This document shows, piece by piece, positions 26,264 to 37,353 of a stretch of 64,000 nt of DNA. This stretch comes from Cliona cf. orientalis (taxonomy: Eukaryota > Porifera > Demospongiae > Clionaida > Clionaidae): positions 4,656,109 through 4,720,108 of the forward strand of contig OZ005700.1 in assembly GCA_963930775.1 (NCBI GenBank), given 5' to 3'. Position 1 is the stretch's first letter. Each line of letters begins with the position of its first letter. The notes under the pieces are model-generated. The model saw only the letters and a list, made by a program, of their open reading frames with translations, was not told where the DNA came from and ran no database searches. The position numbers were made by a program, and so were the translations under genes.

Positions 26264-26673
26264 TACACCCACACTTCCGCTGCTATGATATGAGTGGCAA
26301 AACGCAGGGGTTATATGAGTGGCATGCGCACTTATATCAACCGCGATAGGACAGAAGCTAACAAGGGCAAGTAAACAATGGGCAAAGGCTGTTGTGCTGT
26401 TGGCTGTGCGAACAGATACACTAAAGGCCGGCTCTGGCATACACTTCTATCGTTTTCCCGAGAAAGCAGAGAGAAGAGCGCGATGGGTTGCTGCCGTGGG
26501 TCGTAAAAACTGGGCACCGAACGAGCACTCATGGATCTGTAGCGTTCATTTTGTGTCTGGAGCCAAGAGCAACGATCCTCTATCACCGGATTATGTACCA
26601 TCAGTGTTCTGTTACACCAAGAGCCCAGTGAAGAGGAAGCTAGTAAGTGACATGGAGAGGTATGAGAGGAAGG

Positions 26674-27557
26674 ATTTACTCACACGAGATCAATTTCTGT
26701 GACATCAACTTCCACGTGATCAATTCTTATAAGAACAACTTTTCGTGAAGTCAACTATAAGGAAATCAACTTCCATAAAATTAACTGCTTTTAAATCAAC
26801 TCACAAAAATAAGGGAAATAACTAGGCACATGGCTTAAAGCACATCCATAGAGTTCTGCTTCTTGGCTAAGTGCCTCCAATTGGTCATCGTAGATGGAGG
26901 TGCTCTCATCTTGGCCCTTTTCCTCATTCGTGCAATAACTAGTTGAGTGGTGGTCTGAGCTGCGTTTGGTGGGTGGTAGTTCTCCTTTCGTACAACCACG
27001 CTGCTTCCCTCTGAAGTGGCTCTTGCTAGGCATCGAGCCTTGCGATTTCGGCATCTCCAGAATTGGAAGCCATTTGCACCATCCCTTATCTTCGTGTAGA
27101 TAGGTATCCCCTCAAAAATGAAGGGTCTTTCCTCCTCGGTTGGTATCAACAAACCTAGCCATTGCATAAAATGATACTGAGTGTGCATTGTGCTCAGGAT
27201 GTCACTGGCTTAAACAGAAAAAGCTCACTACTCAATACCTGTCGATGCATATATTGACCTTTGGCAAGCACTAATAATACTTAAAGATAAGGTCAAAATA
27301 CTACTCAATACCTGTTGATATAGGTTGACATTTGGCAAGCACTAATTACTCAAAGATAGGATCACTGACATATCAGTGTGTGCATCGACATATCAATACC
27401 TACAACTGTAGTTGATTTGAGGAGTTGAGTTGAATTCTAACAGAGTTGATCCTATGAAAGTTGATGTCCAGAGAGTTGACATCATACAAAATTGCTCTTG
27501 TAAGAATTGATCACGGGGGAGTTGATCACATAAGAATTGATCTCGTGTGCACACACC
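26674..27557. mobile_element. 884-bp Mutator-like element inside the transposase gene
   Basis: Flanked by the perfect 9-bp direct repeat AGAGGAAGG (26665-26673 and 27558-27566). The right terminus, read inward, is GGTGTGTGCACACGAGATCA, and the left has the corresponding 'actcacacgagatcaattt'. Both long terminal repeats consist of 'gatcaact' and 'catcaactt' words spaced about 15-25 bp apart. Removing the element and one copy of AGAGGAAGG rejoins the host frame exactly (Glu-Arg-Lys-Val-Glu-Ala). The 9-bp duplication, long TIRs and the FLYWCH-type frame inside point to the Mutator superfamily. Confidence 0.8.
26835..27188 (-). CDS. FLYWCH-type zinc-finger fragment
   Basis: A 117-codon frame inside the Mutator-like element. 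Residues about 26-76 have a FLYWCH-like pattern: 'FEGIPIYTK', 'FQFWRCRNRKARCLARAT' and 'ENYHPPN'. That gives the conserved Trp, the two Cys and one His, with the second His of the usual H-x-H apparently replaced. FLYWCH domains commonly form the N-terminus of Mutator-like transposases in animals, where they bind DNA or proteins. Here no MULE catalytic domain follows, so this is the remaining 5' part of such a transposase gene in a deletion derivative. Start codon: the first ATG of the frame; upstream lies terminal repeat. Confidence 0.6.
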   Translation of the reverse strand: MHTQYHFMQWLGLLIPTEEERPFIFEGIPIYTKIRDGANGFQFWRCRNRKARCLARATSEGSSVVVRKENYHPPNAAQTTTQLVIARMRKRAKMRAPPSTMTNWRHLAKKQNSMDVL

Positions 27558-28839
27558 AGAGGAAGGTAGAAGCCAAGAAAAGAAGAGTAGAAAACTGTGA
27601 CAGGCTGGCAGCTGCTAGTTCACTGCTTGCTTTGTCAGAAGATGGCAATAGTAGTGCTTACTGTGAACCACATACTGGTATGCACACTCTAACTGCCTTG
27701 ACCATGGCTGATGTAGACAAACTCGAGAGAGAGAATGATCATCTAAAAAGTGAGAATATGCAGTTAAGGAAGGAATGTGAATGGCTGAAGGATGAGAATG
27801 AAAGGTTGGTAAAGGAAACTATGTACTAAAGATAGATTGTCAGAAACTGAGATAGGAGCATGAACAATTAACGACAACGAATCGAACACTAGAGGACACC
27901 ATCAGAAAACAATCACTTAATGAAGAATTGTTTAAAGATAACAATGCGAAAGTGAAGTACTACTCTGGGCTACCTACGTTTACTACCTTGATGGCAATAT
28001 TTACTTTTGTCTCTACGTCTTTGGAGGATAATAGTAGAACTGTACTCTCCCACTTCCAGCAGTTTCTAAGTGTATTAATGAAACTACGGCTAAACCTTGG
28101 GGATCAAGATTTAGGCTACAGATTTGGAGTTAACCAGTCAACCATCTCTCGGTACTTCAAGAAATGGATCGATGTGATGCATGTATGGCTTAGTCCTCTG
28201 GTGAAGTGGCCCAGCAGAGAGGAACTGATAAAAATTATGCCAATGGAATTTAGAAAAAATTTCAAGCAATGCGTCGTAATTATCGATTGTTTTGAGATCT
28301 TCATTGAAAGGCCAACGAATCTGAAGGCGAGAGCTCAAACGTGGTCCAACTACAAGCACCACAATACAGTAAAATTTTTAATTGGTATTTCACCTCAAGG
28401 AGCCATCTCATTCATTTCCAAAGGATGGGGTGGAAGGGTATCTGATGTACATCTGACAGAGAATTGTGGAATATTAGACAAACTCTTGCCTGGTGACTTA
28501 ATTTTAGCGGATGGAGGATTTAATATCCATGAGAGTGCTGGTCTATTTTGTGCCCAAGTAAAAATTCCACCTTTTACTAAAGGCAAGAACCAGCTAAGCA
28601 AGACAGAGGCAGACAATTCCCGTCAGTTGTCACGTGTCCGGATCCATGTAGAGCGGGTCATTGGTGTTGTCAGACAAAAGTTTACCATCTTAGAATCAAC
28701 TCTACCTATTAATTTAATTATGTGTACCCCACAAGAAGACATCAGTGCAATAGACAAAGTTGTAACAATTTGTTGTGCATTATGTAATTATTGTGACTCA
28801 GTAGTTTCAATGGAATAAAAATGACTAATAATGTAATTA

Positions 28840-30678
28840 TTATGAATGTGTGTTCTTTTTCTGTTTACGGCAATCAGGACAAAACCATTTTCCCTTGGGA
28901 ACTTTTGTGATGTGGAGGCAATTCGTGTGAAACCACTGAATGTGGCATTCTGTATTGTCACAAGCAATCATTTCTCCTGATTCTTCCTTTCTGCAGTAAC
29001 ACCATAACAACACTGTCTGAGCTGTATCACCTACCTGATCTTCGTCATTTTCCTCTACATCGGGATTGGAGGATTTAGGCTTTTTTATGGGCTCCTTCGA
29101 ATACCACTTCCCTAGAAGTTCAGGAAGAACGGCCACCTTGACAAACTGCTCACATTTCTCAAGCGCTGACGCTATAAACATATCATCAGGATAAATTCTT
29201 TGTGCAAAGAACTCTCCCTCTCGCCATACTACAAAGTCACAATAGTTAGCACCACAAAACTTTAACTGAGCCTGTACTTGGTAGTAGTAGGCATGGGTGA
29301 CATCCAAAATGGGTTTTCCGTCCACACCTACTTTGAGAAAGAATCGCGAGTTGTTACTATTTGACAGAAGTGATTGATCTCTGCATGAGTATGGGACAAC
29401 ACCATTCCCACAACATCTACAGTTCACCAAGCTATCTGGCGTAGCACCCATAAAAGGGTACATGTGATGGACACAAAAGCCGCTCTTTGATAGACAAATA
29501 TCAGTGTGGTTCTTACATTGCTTCAGTTTGTACTCTTTAAGAGCAGTCGTTTCATGTTCACACCCCCAGGAGGTAGCTTGAGACTTGAACTGATTATTTT
29601 CTGGGTAGCAAATTGATTTAATTAGAGACTGTGACGGTTGTGTTATGTCAGTGTGCACTGCTGCCTTCAGTTTAGAAGCTGTCACTCTTTCAGATCGTTG
29701 CTGAAACCATAATTTAGACTTTGATTGCTCCCGTGTTTCTTTTTCAATACTTTTTGCTTGCTTGGGTGAGATAGAATAGCTACTGTATACTTCATCACAT
29801 TTATTAAGGAGATCGGGATAGGACAGATCAAGTTAGCTTTTATTAAACAACAGATCTGTCAATGGTGTAGGGATGATACCTCTCATACACAAAGGTACGT
29901 GTGACTCACAAAACTCTGGCAAAAGAGAGAGTAGCACAGGCTTCCCGGTCTTAGAGAGATCTGCGTAAAGAGAAAGAAGTTCTTCTGGTGATGGCGTAAA
30001 GGTAGACACACTGGCTGCTTTAGAGCATTCACCGCCACTGGTAGAACTGTTGATGTCATTCTTCTTCCTTTTCTGCTGAGGTGTTGAGAAATCAATATCG
30101 GATAGCTGTGCATATGGAACACTACGAAAAGTTGGAGGAAGCCATGAGCATGGCAGAGAGGTACATGCTGTTCTCTTTTTTACTTGAGTGTTAGCCTCGA
30201 CTGTAAATGCAATGTGTGAGCATGCTTCTCCTAAACCTGCCATACAGGTGCAGTGCGCACACACCACCATCCCTTGCTGTTCCACAGCCACCCAGGGTTT
30301 TACAGGGGTTGCAGGTAACTTCTGTGAGTGCTTAACCCGAGCTGTAATCAAGTAAGTACCTGGACGGCTGGGTATGGTAAAAACCTTAACGTTATCTACC
30401 CAACCGCTTGCATAATAATTGTATGCATCCAGGCTCTTGTACGCCTTCAAACAGTCTCCTGTATAGAGGCTAGGGGTTGCAATCAAAATGTTATAGATGT
30501 CAGGATACTCCACCTCGGGCCACAGCTGCCAATCAATCGAGGTATGGTCATCCCTCGACCTCTCCAGGTAGGGATCCGCCAAACCGCCGAGCTTTTGCAG
30601 CTTCTCTCTGTATCGTTCTTTTGCGATCTTGTCTAATTCATTGTAGTAGGTGGAGTAGCTCGGAGCGGAAGCCGTAAG
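28840..30678 (-). pseudogene. SWIM-YqaJ-PHD protein of the transposon, disrupted
   Basis: The open frame runs from about 30678 to the stop at 28840, broken only by TAA at 29833-29835, on both sides of which the frame is continuous. No ATG is visible at the 5' end; it probably began in a lost upstream exon. In order: a helical N-terminus ('SYSTYYNELDKIAKERY'), a SWIM zinc finger ('CAHCTCMAGLGEACSH'), a linker, a YqaJ-type exonuclease domain ('RVTASK', 'WGCEHETTAL', 'MGATPDSLVNC', 'YYYQVQAQL') and a C-terminal PHD finger with all eight Cys/His ligands. YqaJ enzymes are lambda-exonuclease-like PD-(D/E)XK nucleases. Here the expected Glu-x-Lys strand between 'GNGVV' and 'PYSCRD' is missing, as if about four codons were deleted in frame, so catalysis is doubtful even without the stop. 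Confidence 0.75.
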
Positions 30679-30828
30679 TCACCACAAATAAAAGTGCTTA
30701 TTCATTGCGTACTGATCCTGGATCCTGCAGTACTATGATGTGTGCGTGTGCGTAGTTGCCACTCAAAATGGCACCCTAGCAACGGTTGTCATGTTAATAG
30801 TACGTAGAGTGGCGTCAGTGCATAACCT

Positions 30829-32365
30829 CTATAGGCTGCCTACTTGCATTGTATGGCTCTAATATGCATCCAGCTTGACTATGTAGTGGTTTCTGGACAA
30901 TTTTTTTTTCCTGCTTAGTGTGGTCTCCTTGAAACAAAATAACTTTAATAATCTAATTCATGGGGGAGTTGGGAGCACTTGTGGGCATAATTTTTACATG
31001 GGCACGCAGAATGGGCCAAAGTAATGTTTGACCGGATGGAATTTTGATTCACGCCTTAGAATTAGTTATGGCTTTTTAAAGTTCCCATATGTTTGTATAG
31101 GAAGCCATGCACTTGCAATGTTTGCCCATAAAACGGGTGCGCGGGGTACGTTGACGACCCTTTACCGAACATTGCTTATAATATTATTGTTTCTATGGCT
31201 CTCCTCTTGCATGCATTAGAAGGTTCTCTACTAAGAGTTATCTTGCATTTTATGGCTCTCCATGCATTCCACCTGTACTTCGTGGTGTTTTCTGTACAAT
31301 TGTTTTTTATCCTTAGTAGTGTATCGGCTCGCTTGAAAAAAAAGCAAATTTAAATAATTAAATAATCTAATTAATTCATGTGGGGGTTGGGAGCACTTGG
31401 GGGGATAATTTTTACATGGGCACGCAGAATGGGTCGAAACTAGAGATTTGATGCAGGGGAATTTTGATTCACACCTTAGAATTAGTTATGGCCCTTTGAA
31501 GTTTTCCCATGTTTGTATAGGAAGCCATGGATTTGCAATGTTTTCCGCCCACGCGCTACGTGAGGGGCGGGGCCACGCACGCACATCAACGTGACGACCA
31601 TTACCCACTTTGGTCAAAATTGATGTATAGGTAGCCTGCTTGCATTGTATGGCTCTACTATGCATCCAGCTCGACTATGTGGAGGTTTCTGGACAATTTT
31701 TTTTCCTGCTTAGTGTGTGGTCTCCTTGAAAAAAACAAAAGAACTTTAATAATCTAATTCATGGGGTTTTTGGGAACACCTGTGGACATAATTTTTATAT
31801 GAGCATGCAGAATGGGCCAAAGTAATAAGTTTGACTGGATGGAATTTTGATTCACGCCTTAGAATTAAAGTTATGGCTTTTTAAAGTTCCCATATGTTTG
31901 TATAGGAAGCCATGCATTTGCAATGTTTGCCCATAATAAAAATTACGGGTGCGCGGGGTACGTTGACGACCCTTTACCGAACATTGCTTATATTGTTCCT
32001 ATGGCTCTCCTCTTGCATTACAAGGTTCTCTACTAAGAGTTTTCTTGCATTTTATGGCTATCCCTGCATTCCACCTGTACTTTGTGGTGTTTTCCGGACA
32101 ATTGTTTTTTTATGCTTAGTAGTGTATCGGCTTGCTTGTTATACACTAATTATACACTAAGTATAAAAAAACAAAAAAAACTTTAATAATCTAATTCATG
32201 GGGGATTTGGGAGGGGAGCACTTGTGGACATTTTTACATGGACACACAGAATGGGTCAAAGTAATAGGTTTGACGGGATGGAATTTTGATTCACGCCTTA
32301 GAATTAAAGAGTTATGGCTTTTTAAAGTTTCCATATGTTTGTATAGGAAGCCATGCATATGGGCC
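30829..32365. repeat. Tandem array of ~360-440-bp units, right part
   Basis: The array of 25468-26263 continues here in the same orientation. The first unit begins part-way ('tataggctgcctacttgc'), and later units start at 31006, 31424, 31808 and 32246. Units differ by indels. The last ends at 'gtataggaagccatgcat', after which unrelated sequence follows. Confidence 0.8.
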
Positions 32366-32439
32366 AGGTTCTCACAAAAAATGAGGGATTTAGTGATTTT
32401 TGTGAGGGATGGGTACCATTTTTGCTGAAATCAAGCAGA

Positions 32440-32802
32440 AAGCTGGATGGTTGGCATTGGCCTGGACACATCAGTTCCGAGTTGCATTGGGGCACAAGCT
32501 TTGATCATCGATTTCCTGGAATTACACAAATGACAGCGATTGCACCACTGCTTCACATCCTTCCTCTACCTGGGCCGGTAGAAACGCGACCTAATCTTCT
32601 CAAGTGTCTTCTTTACTCCCATAATATGACCACCGGCAGGAGAGTTGTGTACACCAGTCAAGACTTCGTGCACCAGAGAGGCTGGAAAAACCAATTGCAA
32701 CCTTCTATGTGCTCTGCCACCCTGTACATTTTCCCATCTTCTGTACAGGAGACCATCTACTAATAAAGAATATGGTAAAAAATTTGATTCTGTAATTGTC
32801 AA
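32440..32802 (-). pseudogene. Gypsy-type integrase zinc-binding fragment (inverted)
   Basis: On the minus strand, a frame shows the integrase H2C2 zinc-binding domain of a Gypsy/Ty3-type LTR retrotransposon: 'LVDGLLYRRWE', 'VHNSPAGGHIMGVKKTL' and, after an in-frame stop, 'CNRCHLCNSRK' with the Cys pair. It lies head-to-head with the catalytic-core remnant on the plus strand, the wrong relative orientation for a normal pol gene, so a local inversion is implied. Retroelement fossil; no function expected. Confidence 0.75.
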
Positions 32803-33480
32803 GGAAATTTGTCAGCTATTGGGGATAAAAACTACCCCATACCATCCATGGTCTGATGGCCTTGTAGAGAATATAAATCGGATGTTCTTAACATGTTGAG
32901 CATTGCTGTTGAAGAAGATGAGCTATTAAAGTTGGGATCTTCGTTAACCAACAAGTCCACTGGCATATCAAACAAGTATCCATGAGACCATGGGAGTCAC
33001 CCCTTTTGAGCTAATGTTTGGTCGTGAGCCACGAATTCCAGAGGATGTAATGTTTCCGAATCCAGACTGTACGTTCCCTTACCAGTGCTAACTTACTTAA
33101 GCCCAAAGAAATAGTATACATGTTGCAGACTCAGCTGTCGAAAGCCTATGAGAAGGTGCGGTTATACTCCAAAAAGAAGCAACAGCACCAGAAGCAATAT
33201 TATGACAGATGTAAGGGGTTCTCCATACCAAATTGGTGATATTGTATCACTATAATATGATGTTGTGGTTAAGAGAGGTCATTCAAGGAAATTCCATAGA
33301 CCTTGGAAAGGTCCCTATAAGGTTGTGAAGATTATTGTCGTATGGTATATCGTATTTAAGATGTAAAAACACCAGAAAACGAAAAGTTGTGCACTTCAAT
33401 CGCTTGAAGCCTGCATATTATGAATATACTCCAGCATCTGAGCTGCCTCCTACAGATAATGTTTCAAGCAAAACTACAAA
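32764..33480 (+). pseudogene. Gypsy-type integrase core and C-terminal remnant
   Basis: The plus-strand sequence encodes the end of the integrase catalytic core ('GIKTTPYHPWSDGLVE' with the Glu of the DDE triad). In shifted frames follow 'GVTPFELMFGREPR' (a typical Gypsy spacer after the core), a 'KFHRPWKGPYKV' C-terminal module and 'VVHFNRLKP' at the very end. Several stops and frameshifts break it. No LTRs, reverse transcriptase or protease were found nearby, so only the 3' part of pol remains. Confidence 0.75.
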
Positions 33481-33984
33481 ATTAATGTAGCAGCTGCACC
33501 TCCTAACTTGTCCAGAAGTGTTCCTGGTGATGATCTATACTACATAGTGTATTTGCCAAGCCATACGGAGCCACCTCCTCTGCAAGTTCAGCTGAAATCA
33601 TCGTGAGTGAGACACCCACTGTTCGATATGGTAATTTCAATTACAGATTCTGAACTGTCCCCATACTGACTGAAGACTTGTGTGTGGACACACTCTTTAT
33701 TAAAACGTACTCAAAACGTAGTACAGATCATAAGCTATAGTACAGATCATAAGCTATGCCGGGCAGCTAGCTGCTGCCAACAGAACTTGGTTTTCTTCCT
33801 AAGCGGAAAAGTCACTTGGGCCGCCTAAAGCAGCCTTCTTTGTCATTATTATGAACGCAAGTTAATCGGAGGGGCGTGGCAAAGAATTTTGCACCTCCCA
33901 TCTTCCATTTAATCAGAAGTTGTGAGCAAACCATGTAAGGTGGCATTGATAAATTACACTAAGTGCAATAAAAAAGAACAGAAA

Positions 33985-34366
33985 CAAGTATAAAAACAAT
34001 TGAATAAAATTGAAGAATGAAGTAGGGATGGCAGGATCAAAAAGTACACAAACAAGAGATAATCACATCTACTATACATCCCTACGATTGCTTTTTGAGG
34101 GGTGCAAAAATATCCAGTAATAACTATGATGCGATTGAATCAAAACTGATAAACTGAACCATCATGACAACTAGGGAACAACCTGCATGAATGTCTCCCA
34201 CATACCGCACTCAACAAACACGTCAACCATGATTAATAGGTGCACAATAGTCGAGAAAAGCAAGCGTAGGGATGTATAGTAGATGTGATTATCTCTTGTT
34301 TGTGTACTTTTTGATCCTGCCATCCCTACTTCATTCTTCAATTTTATTCAATTGTTTTTATACTTG
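33985..34366. repeat. Inverted repeat with 111-bp arms
   Basis: The arm 33985-34096 ('caagtataaaaacaattg' through 'gtagggatggcaggatc' to 'cctacgattgctttt') recurs as its complement at 34256-34366 with very few differences, around a 159-bp spacer. A diverged single arm lies at 14736-14815. This is probably a foldback element. Confidence 0.8.
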
Positions 34367-35545
34367 TAGCCTATAAGGATGCTTGAATTTTACGGTATTG
34401 AGTCAATACAGCACACTGACTTAAGTTAAACATTACATAATTATGATAATAGTATTATCATGACATTATTATTGTTATCATCAGTATTGATCTTGTATCA
34501 TAATTACCTTCGTGTAGCTACACATACTCATTTGTTGTCAACAACTTTAGCCACCTTGTTAACACTGTTTAAAAATGGGTACTCTGATAATAACTTTGGG
34601 GAACTTCAATGTTATGTATAGGGGTATTACGTCCAATGGGTATGGTTCAAGTAGCTACCCTTGGGGTATTAGCTCAAGTACGTATACGGTTGAGTACTGC
34701 TCCAAGTACTCTAGAGGTACTGTCACAGACATGTACGTACAGCAGGTATCACAGTTGACGAAGGTATAGTGTTGTTAGCATTGATCCAGTGCATCAGCGG
34801 CACGTGCAGATTGTTATATAGTTACAGTTTCTACCATATCATACGACCTCATAAATCACACAAATCAAAGAAAACTTCATAAAACTTCCCAAACTAAAAA
34901 AAAAACAACTAAAAACCAGAAAAGTGAGATATGAAACGTTTTACAATGTGATATGCTCTGAGAAGTGTTCACCGTTTCTCAAGACAACTAATAAACCGAA
35001 CTAAAGCGTGTGGAATAACATCTTCCTTGATGGAGTACACAAAATGCTGAATAAAAGTCAGTCAGTGGTATGTTCAGTGGCTGGGGATACTGTACGTCAA
35101 ATACACAATAGTATATGCCATCAATCCTCCCTTAGTTTTGAAAAAGCTACTTGTCGTAAGTACGACTAGTCACTTCAATAAAGGGAGTGAATCATCGTTT
35201 GCTACTACTCCTATACATATTATAGGGATGATTGAACTTGACTTTCTTGGCCTCTTCTTCAACATCAGAAGGATTCTACATGCATGCATGATAGTGGCTA
35301 ATCACGTGTATATATACCTTCAAAACACATGCACGCACACACACGTATACACACAAAGAGAATGGAGAAAAGAGAAGGAAGAGAGAGAGGATACACACGT
35401 ACACACAAAGATACTTATGCTATAGATACAGAGATATAGAGAAGACATAATAATATTATACAGTGGAATCCCTCTATAAGGAATTAGGACACTACCCATG
35501 GTCTCAGCTACATAAGGAGCAACCATGATGTACAACAATACCCCT
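34367..35545. other. No gene seen
   Basis: AT-rich spacer. The frames at 34575-34769 and 35138-35425 have no motif support. A Tc1/mariner-like end ('cagtggaatccctctataagga') lies at about 35461. Confidence 0.45.
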
Positions 35546-36147
35546 GAAATGTACGGTGGCCCTGGAGGTCACGCGTCACGCCAGTGGCTATCACGTATCA
35601 CTCCAGTATCCTCTCCTCCTACCGTCGTCACGTCACCGCCGTCCGTAACGCTGATGTCCGTACAGTTCAGTCTCCGTACCATCGTCATTCCAGTCCGTAA
35701 TGCTGATGTCCGTACAGTTCAGTCTCCGTACCGTCGCCGTTCTACGACCAGACGACCAGTCCTAGGGGTGTGGCTATCAAGTGTTCACCACCACACCCCC
35801 TCCTCCTCCGAGGGTGCGATGTGAGCGTAGCTACGATCAACAAATAAAATTATTTTAAGTACGATAAAATCAAGTATGTGACCCTTGATCTGTTGCTGTG
35901 TTCTTATTGTCAATGATAGATACCTCAGTGTGTTATAATTTGTTCTCTCAAGGGATGATCCAGAAGTTGCCATGATAATGAGTTTATTGAACTGATAGTA
36001 CCATCAGTACCAATGATACATGATTGCACGGATGTATGCACCGTGTAATCCACACACTCCGTCATCTTGTTACGTTTTTGATCCTATATATCCCAAGATT
36101 CTTAGAACAGTCACCCTGGAGACTTCTATGATGCCACATAATTTTAA

Positions 36148-36648
36148 GGCTGTGTCTACCGTACCGGCACCGGTACTGAAAATTTAGCGCTTCGAGTACC
36201 GGCATAGCTAATAGCCCGCCAAAAAACTTAGAAAATTTTCGAAAGTGGAAGAAAAAAAAAAAAGATCGAAAGATCCAAGCGGGATTCGAACCCACGACCA
36301 CCGCTCCACTAGCCCCAGCTCTAGCCCGCTGTGCCAACCCGGCTCACCGCTGCTGGATGCCCTTTTTTTGCCACTTTTATACACCTTGTCACTATAATAC
36401 TAACCCTTGGTCAACAACCATATCCTAAAACCAACCCCCCCCCCCCTTCGTCACCTACCGATTACCGAAACCCGACCTCGCGCTACTAGCCTCACTAGCC
36501 GTCTAGCGCTCAGTATTTAATAGTGGCTATTAGTATAGCTATAGATCCCAGCCCCCTTCGGGGGCTGGGATCTATAGCTATATAATATAGTTGCCGGTAC
36601 TCCAAGCACTAAATCTTGGGTACCGGTGCCGGTACGGTAGACACAGTG
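36148..36648. mobile_element. Nested 501-bp TIR element carrying a tRNA-like module
   Basis: Inverted ends 'ctgtgtctaccgtaccggca' and its complement are flanked by the 9-bp direct repeat TAATTTTAA (36139-36147 and 36649-36657). Inside, on the minus strand, is a tRNA-like pol III box pair (36247-36352), plus a hairpin around 'cagcccccttcgggggctg'. A 9-bp duplication fits Mutator-like or, loosely, hAT elements. Confidence 0.75.
36247..36352 (-). ncRNA. tRNA-derived, SINE-like pol III module
   Basis: On the minus strand an A-box-like TGGCACAGCGG (complement of 36326-36336) is followed at the expected distance by the B box GGTTCGAATCC (complement of 36282-36292). A long T run (complement of 36251-36263) could terminate pol III. 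It does not fold into a full cloverleaf by eye, so I call it a tRNA-derived module, not a tRNA gene. Related modules lie at 41572 and 42428. Confidence 0.6.
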
Positions 36649-37087
36649 TAATTTTAAAGTATGGCGAAAAACCGTATGTACTGTATATCTTGACTGTCAA
36701 CATAGATAATAATTATATCTAGCAACAACACACTGAGGTAGCAATATACTCAAGAACGGGGACGAGGCTACACTCTGCTTCTTCGGGCTACGAGCGTATC
36801 GTACCCTACTGATCATGAGCCATGGGGGTGTGGCGGTGAGCGTCGATAACCACACCCCTGGCTAGGACTGGTACATGGTCGTGGTATTAACATGTATACT
36901 GGAATGGCGACGGTACGGAGACTGAACTGTACGGACATCAGCGTTACGGACGGCGGATGACGTGACGACGGTAGGAGGAGAGGATACTAGAGTGATACGT
37001 GATAGCCACTGGCGTGACGCGTGACCTCCAGGGCCACCGTAGAAATGAGGATACCTCCTTTAATCAGAACACACACGTACACACTTA

Positions 37088-37212
37088 CACTCATACAGAA
37101 AGACGGGCAAGTGGAAACGGATAAAACGGAAAACAGAAACGGAAAGCTGAAATGGGAGCTGAAGCGGAAATCGGAAAAGAAAAAGCTGAAATTGGGAAAT
37201 GGTCGTCAACAT
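37088..37212. repeat. CGTTTC/GGAAAC repeat block, minus copy
   Basis: Purine-rich 'ggaaacgg', 'gaaacggaaagctgaaa' words, the complement of parts of the blocks at 38395-38660 and 40440-40500. The small frame across it is not a gene. Confidence 0.55.
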
Positions 37213-37353
37213 TCGTTGCGCTAATTCATTTTTTGCGCATGCGTGATCTATTCGGGGCTAAAGCAAGAAATGGCATTGCCAGTGTGTCTTTCAGCTTAGC
37301 CTGACAGCTGGATACAAGATTCCTGGCTCGATCTAAGCTTGAGGTTATACTAA

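Larger units (their letters stand above)
26378..28818 (+). pseudogene. THAP-domain DDE_Tnp_4 transposase, disrupted
   Basis: The gene would make a DNA-binding transposase. It starts at ATG 26378 with the THAP zinc-finger opening 'CCAVGCANR', and the rest of the THAP domain ('FYRFPEK', 'RRARWVAAV', 'ICSVHF') is in another phase, so a frameshift lies near 26420. An 884-bp element splits the gene at 26673. After it come a coiled coil (27690-27920), a helix-turn-helix ('YRFGVNQSTISRYFKKW') and a DDE_Tnp_4 catalytic core in an intact 296-codon frame (27928-28818). The presumed catalytic residues are Asp120 ('VVIIDCF'), Asp195 ('LILADGG') and Glu242 ('RIHVERV') of that frame. Further lesions are a frameshift near 27825 and an in-frame TAG at 27853. 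The family is clear; the copy cannot work as it stands. Confidence 0.85.
26264..30828. mobile_element. Decayed ISL2EU-type two-gene DNA transposon
   Basis: About 4.6 kb interrupts a tandem array and carries two converging genes: a THAP plus DDE_Tnp_4 transposase (plus strand) and a SWIM-YqaJ-PHD gene (minus strand). That pairing is, to my knowledge, characteristic of ISL2EU elements. Ends are inferred from where the array sequence stops and resumes. About 150 bp of the array unit is missing at the junction, and terminal repeats are weak ('ggttacaccc' left; the complement of 'ggttatgcac' right). Both genes are broken, so the copy is inactive. Confidence 0.65.
35552..37041. mobile_element. 1.49-kb foldback element with ~240-bp terminal repeats
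   Basis: Ends start TACGGTGGCCCTGGAGGTCA at the left and the exact complement at the right, flanked by the 6-bp direct repeat GAAATG (35546-35551 and 37042-37047). The inverted repeats continue inward through 'cgtatcact', 'ctctcctcctaccgtcgtca' and 'ctgatgtccgtacagttcag'. The left arm holds an internal duplication of the last segment. A second element (36148-36648) is nested inside. No transposase frame; superfamily uncertain. Confidence 0.8.
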
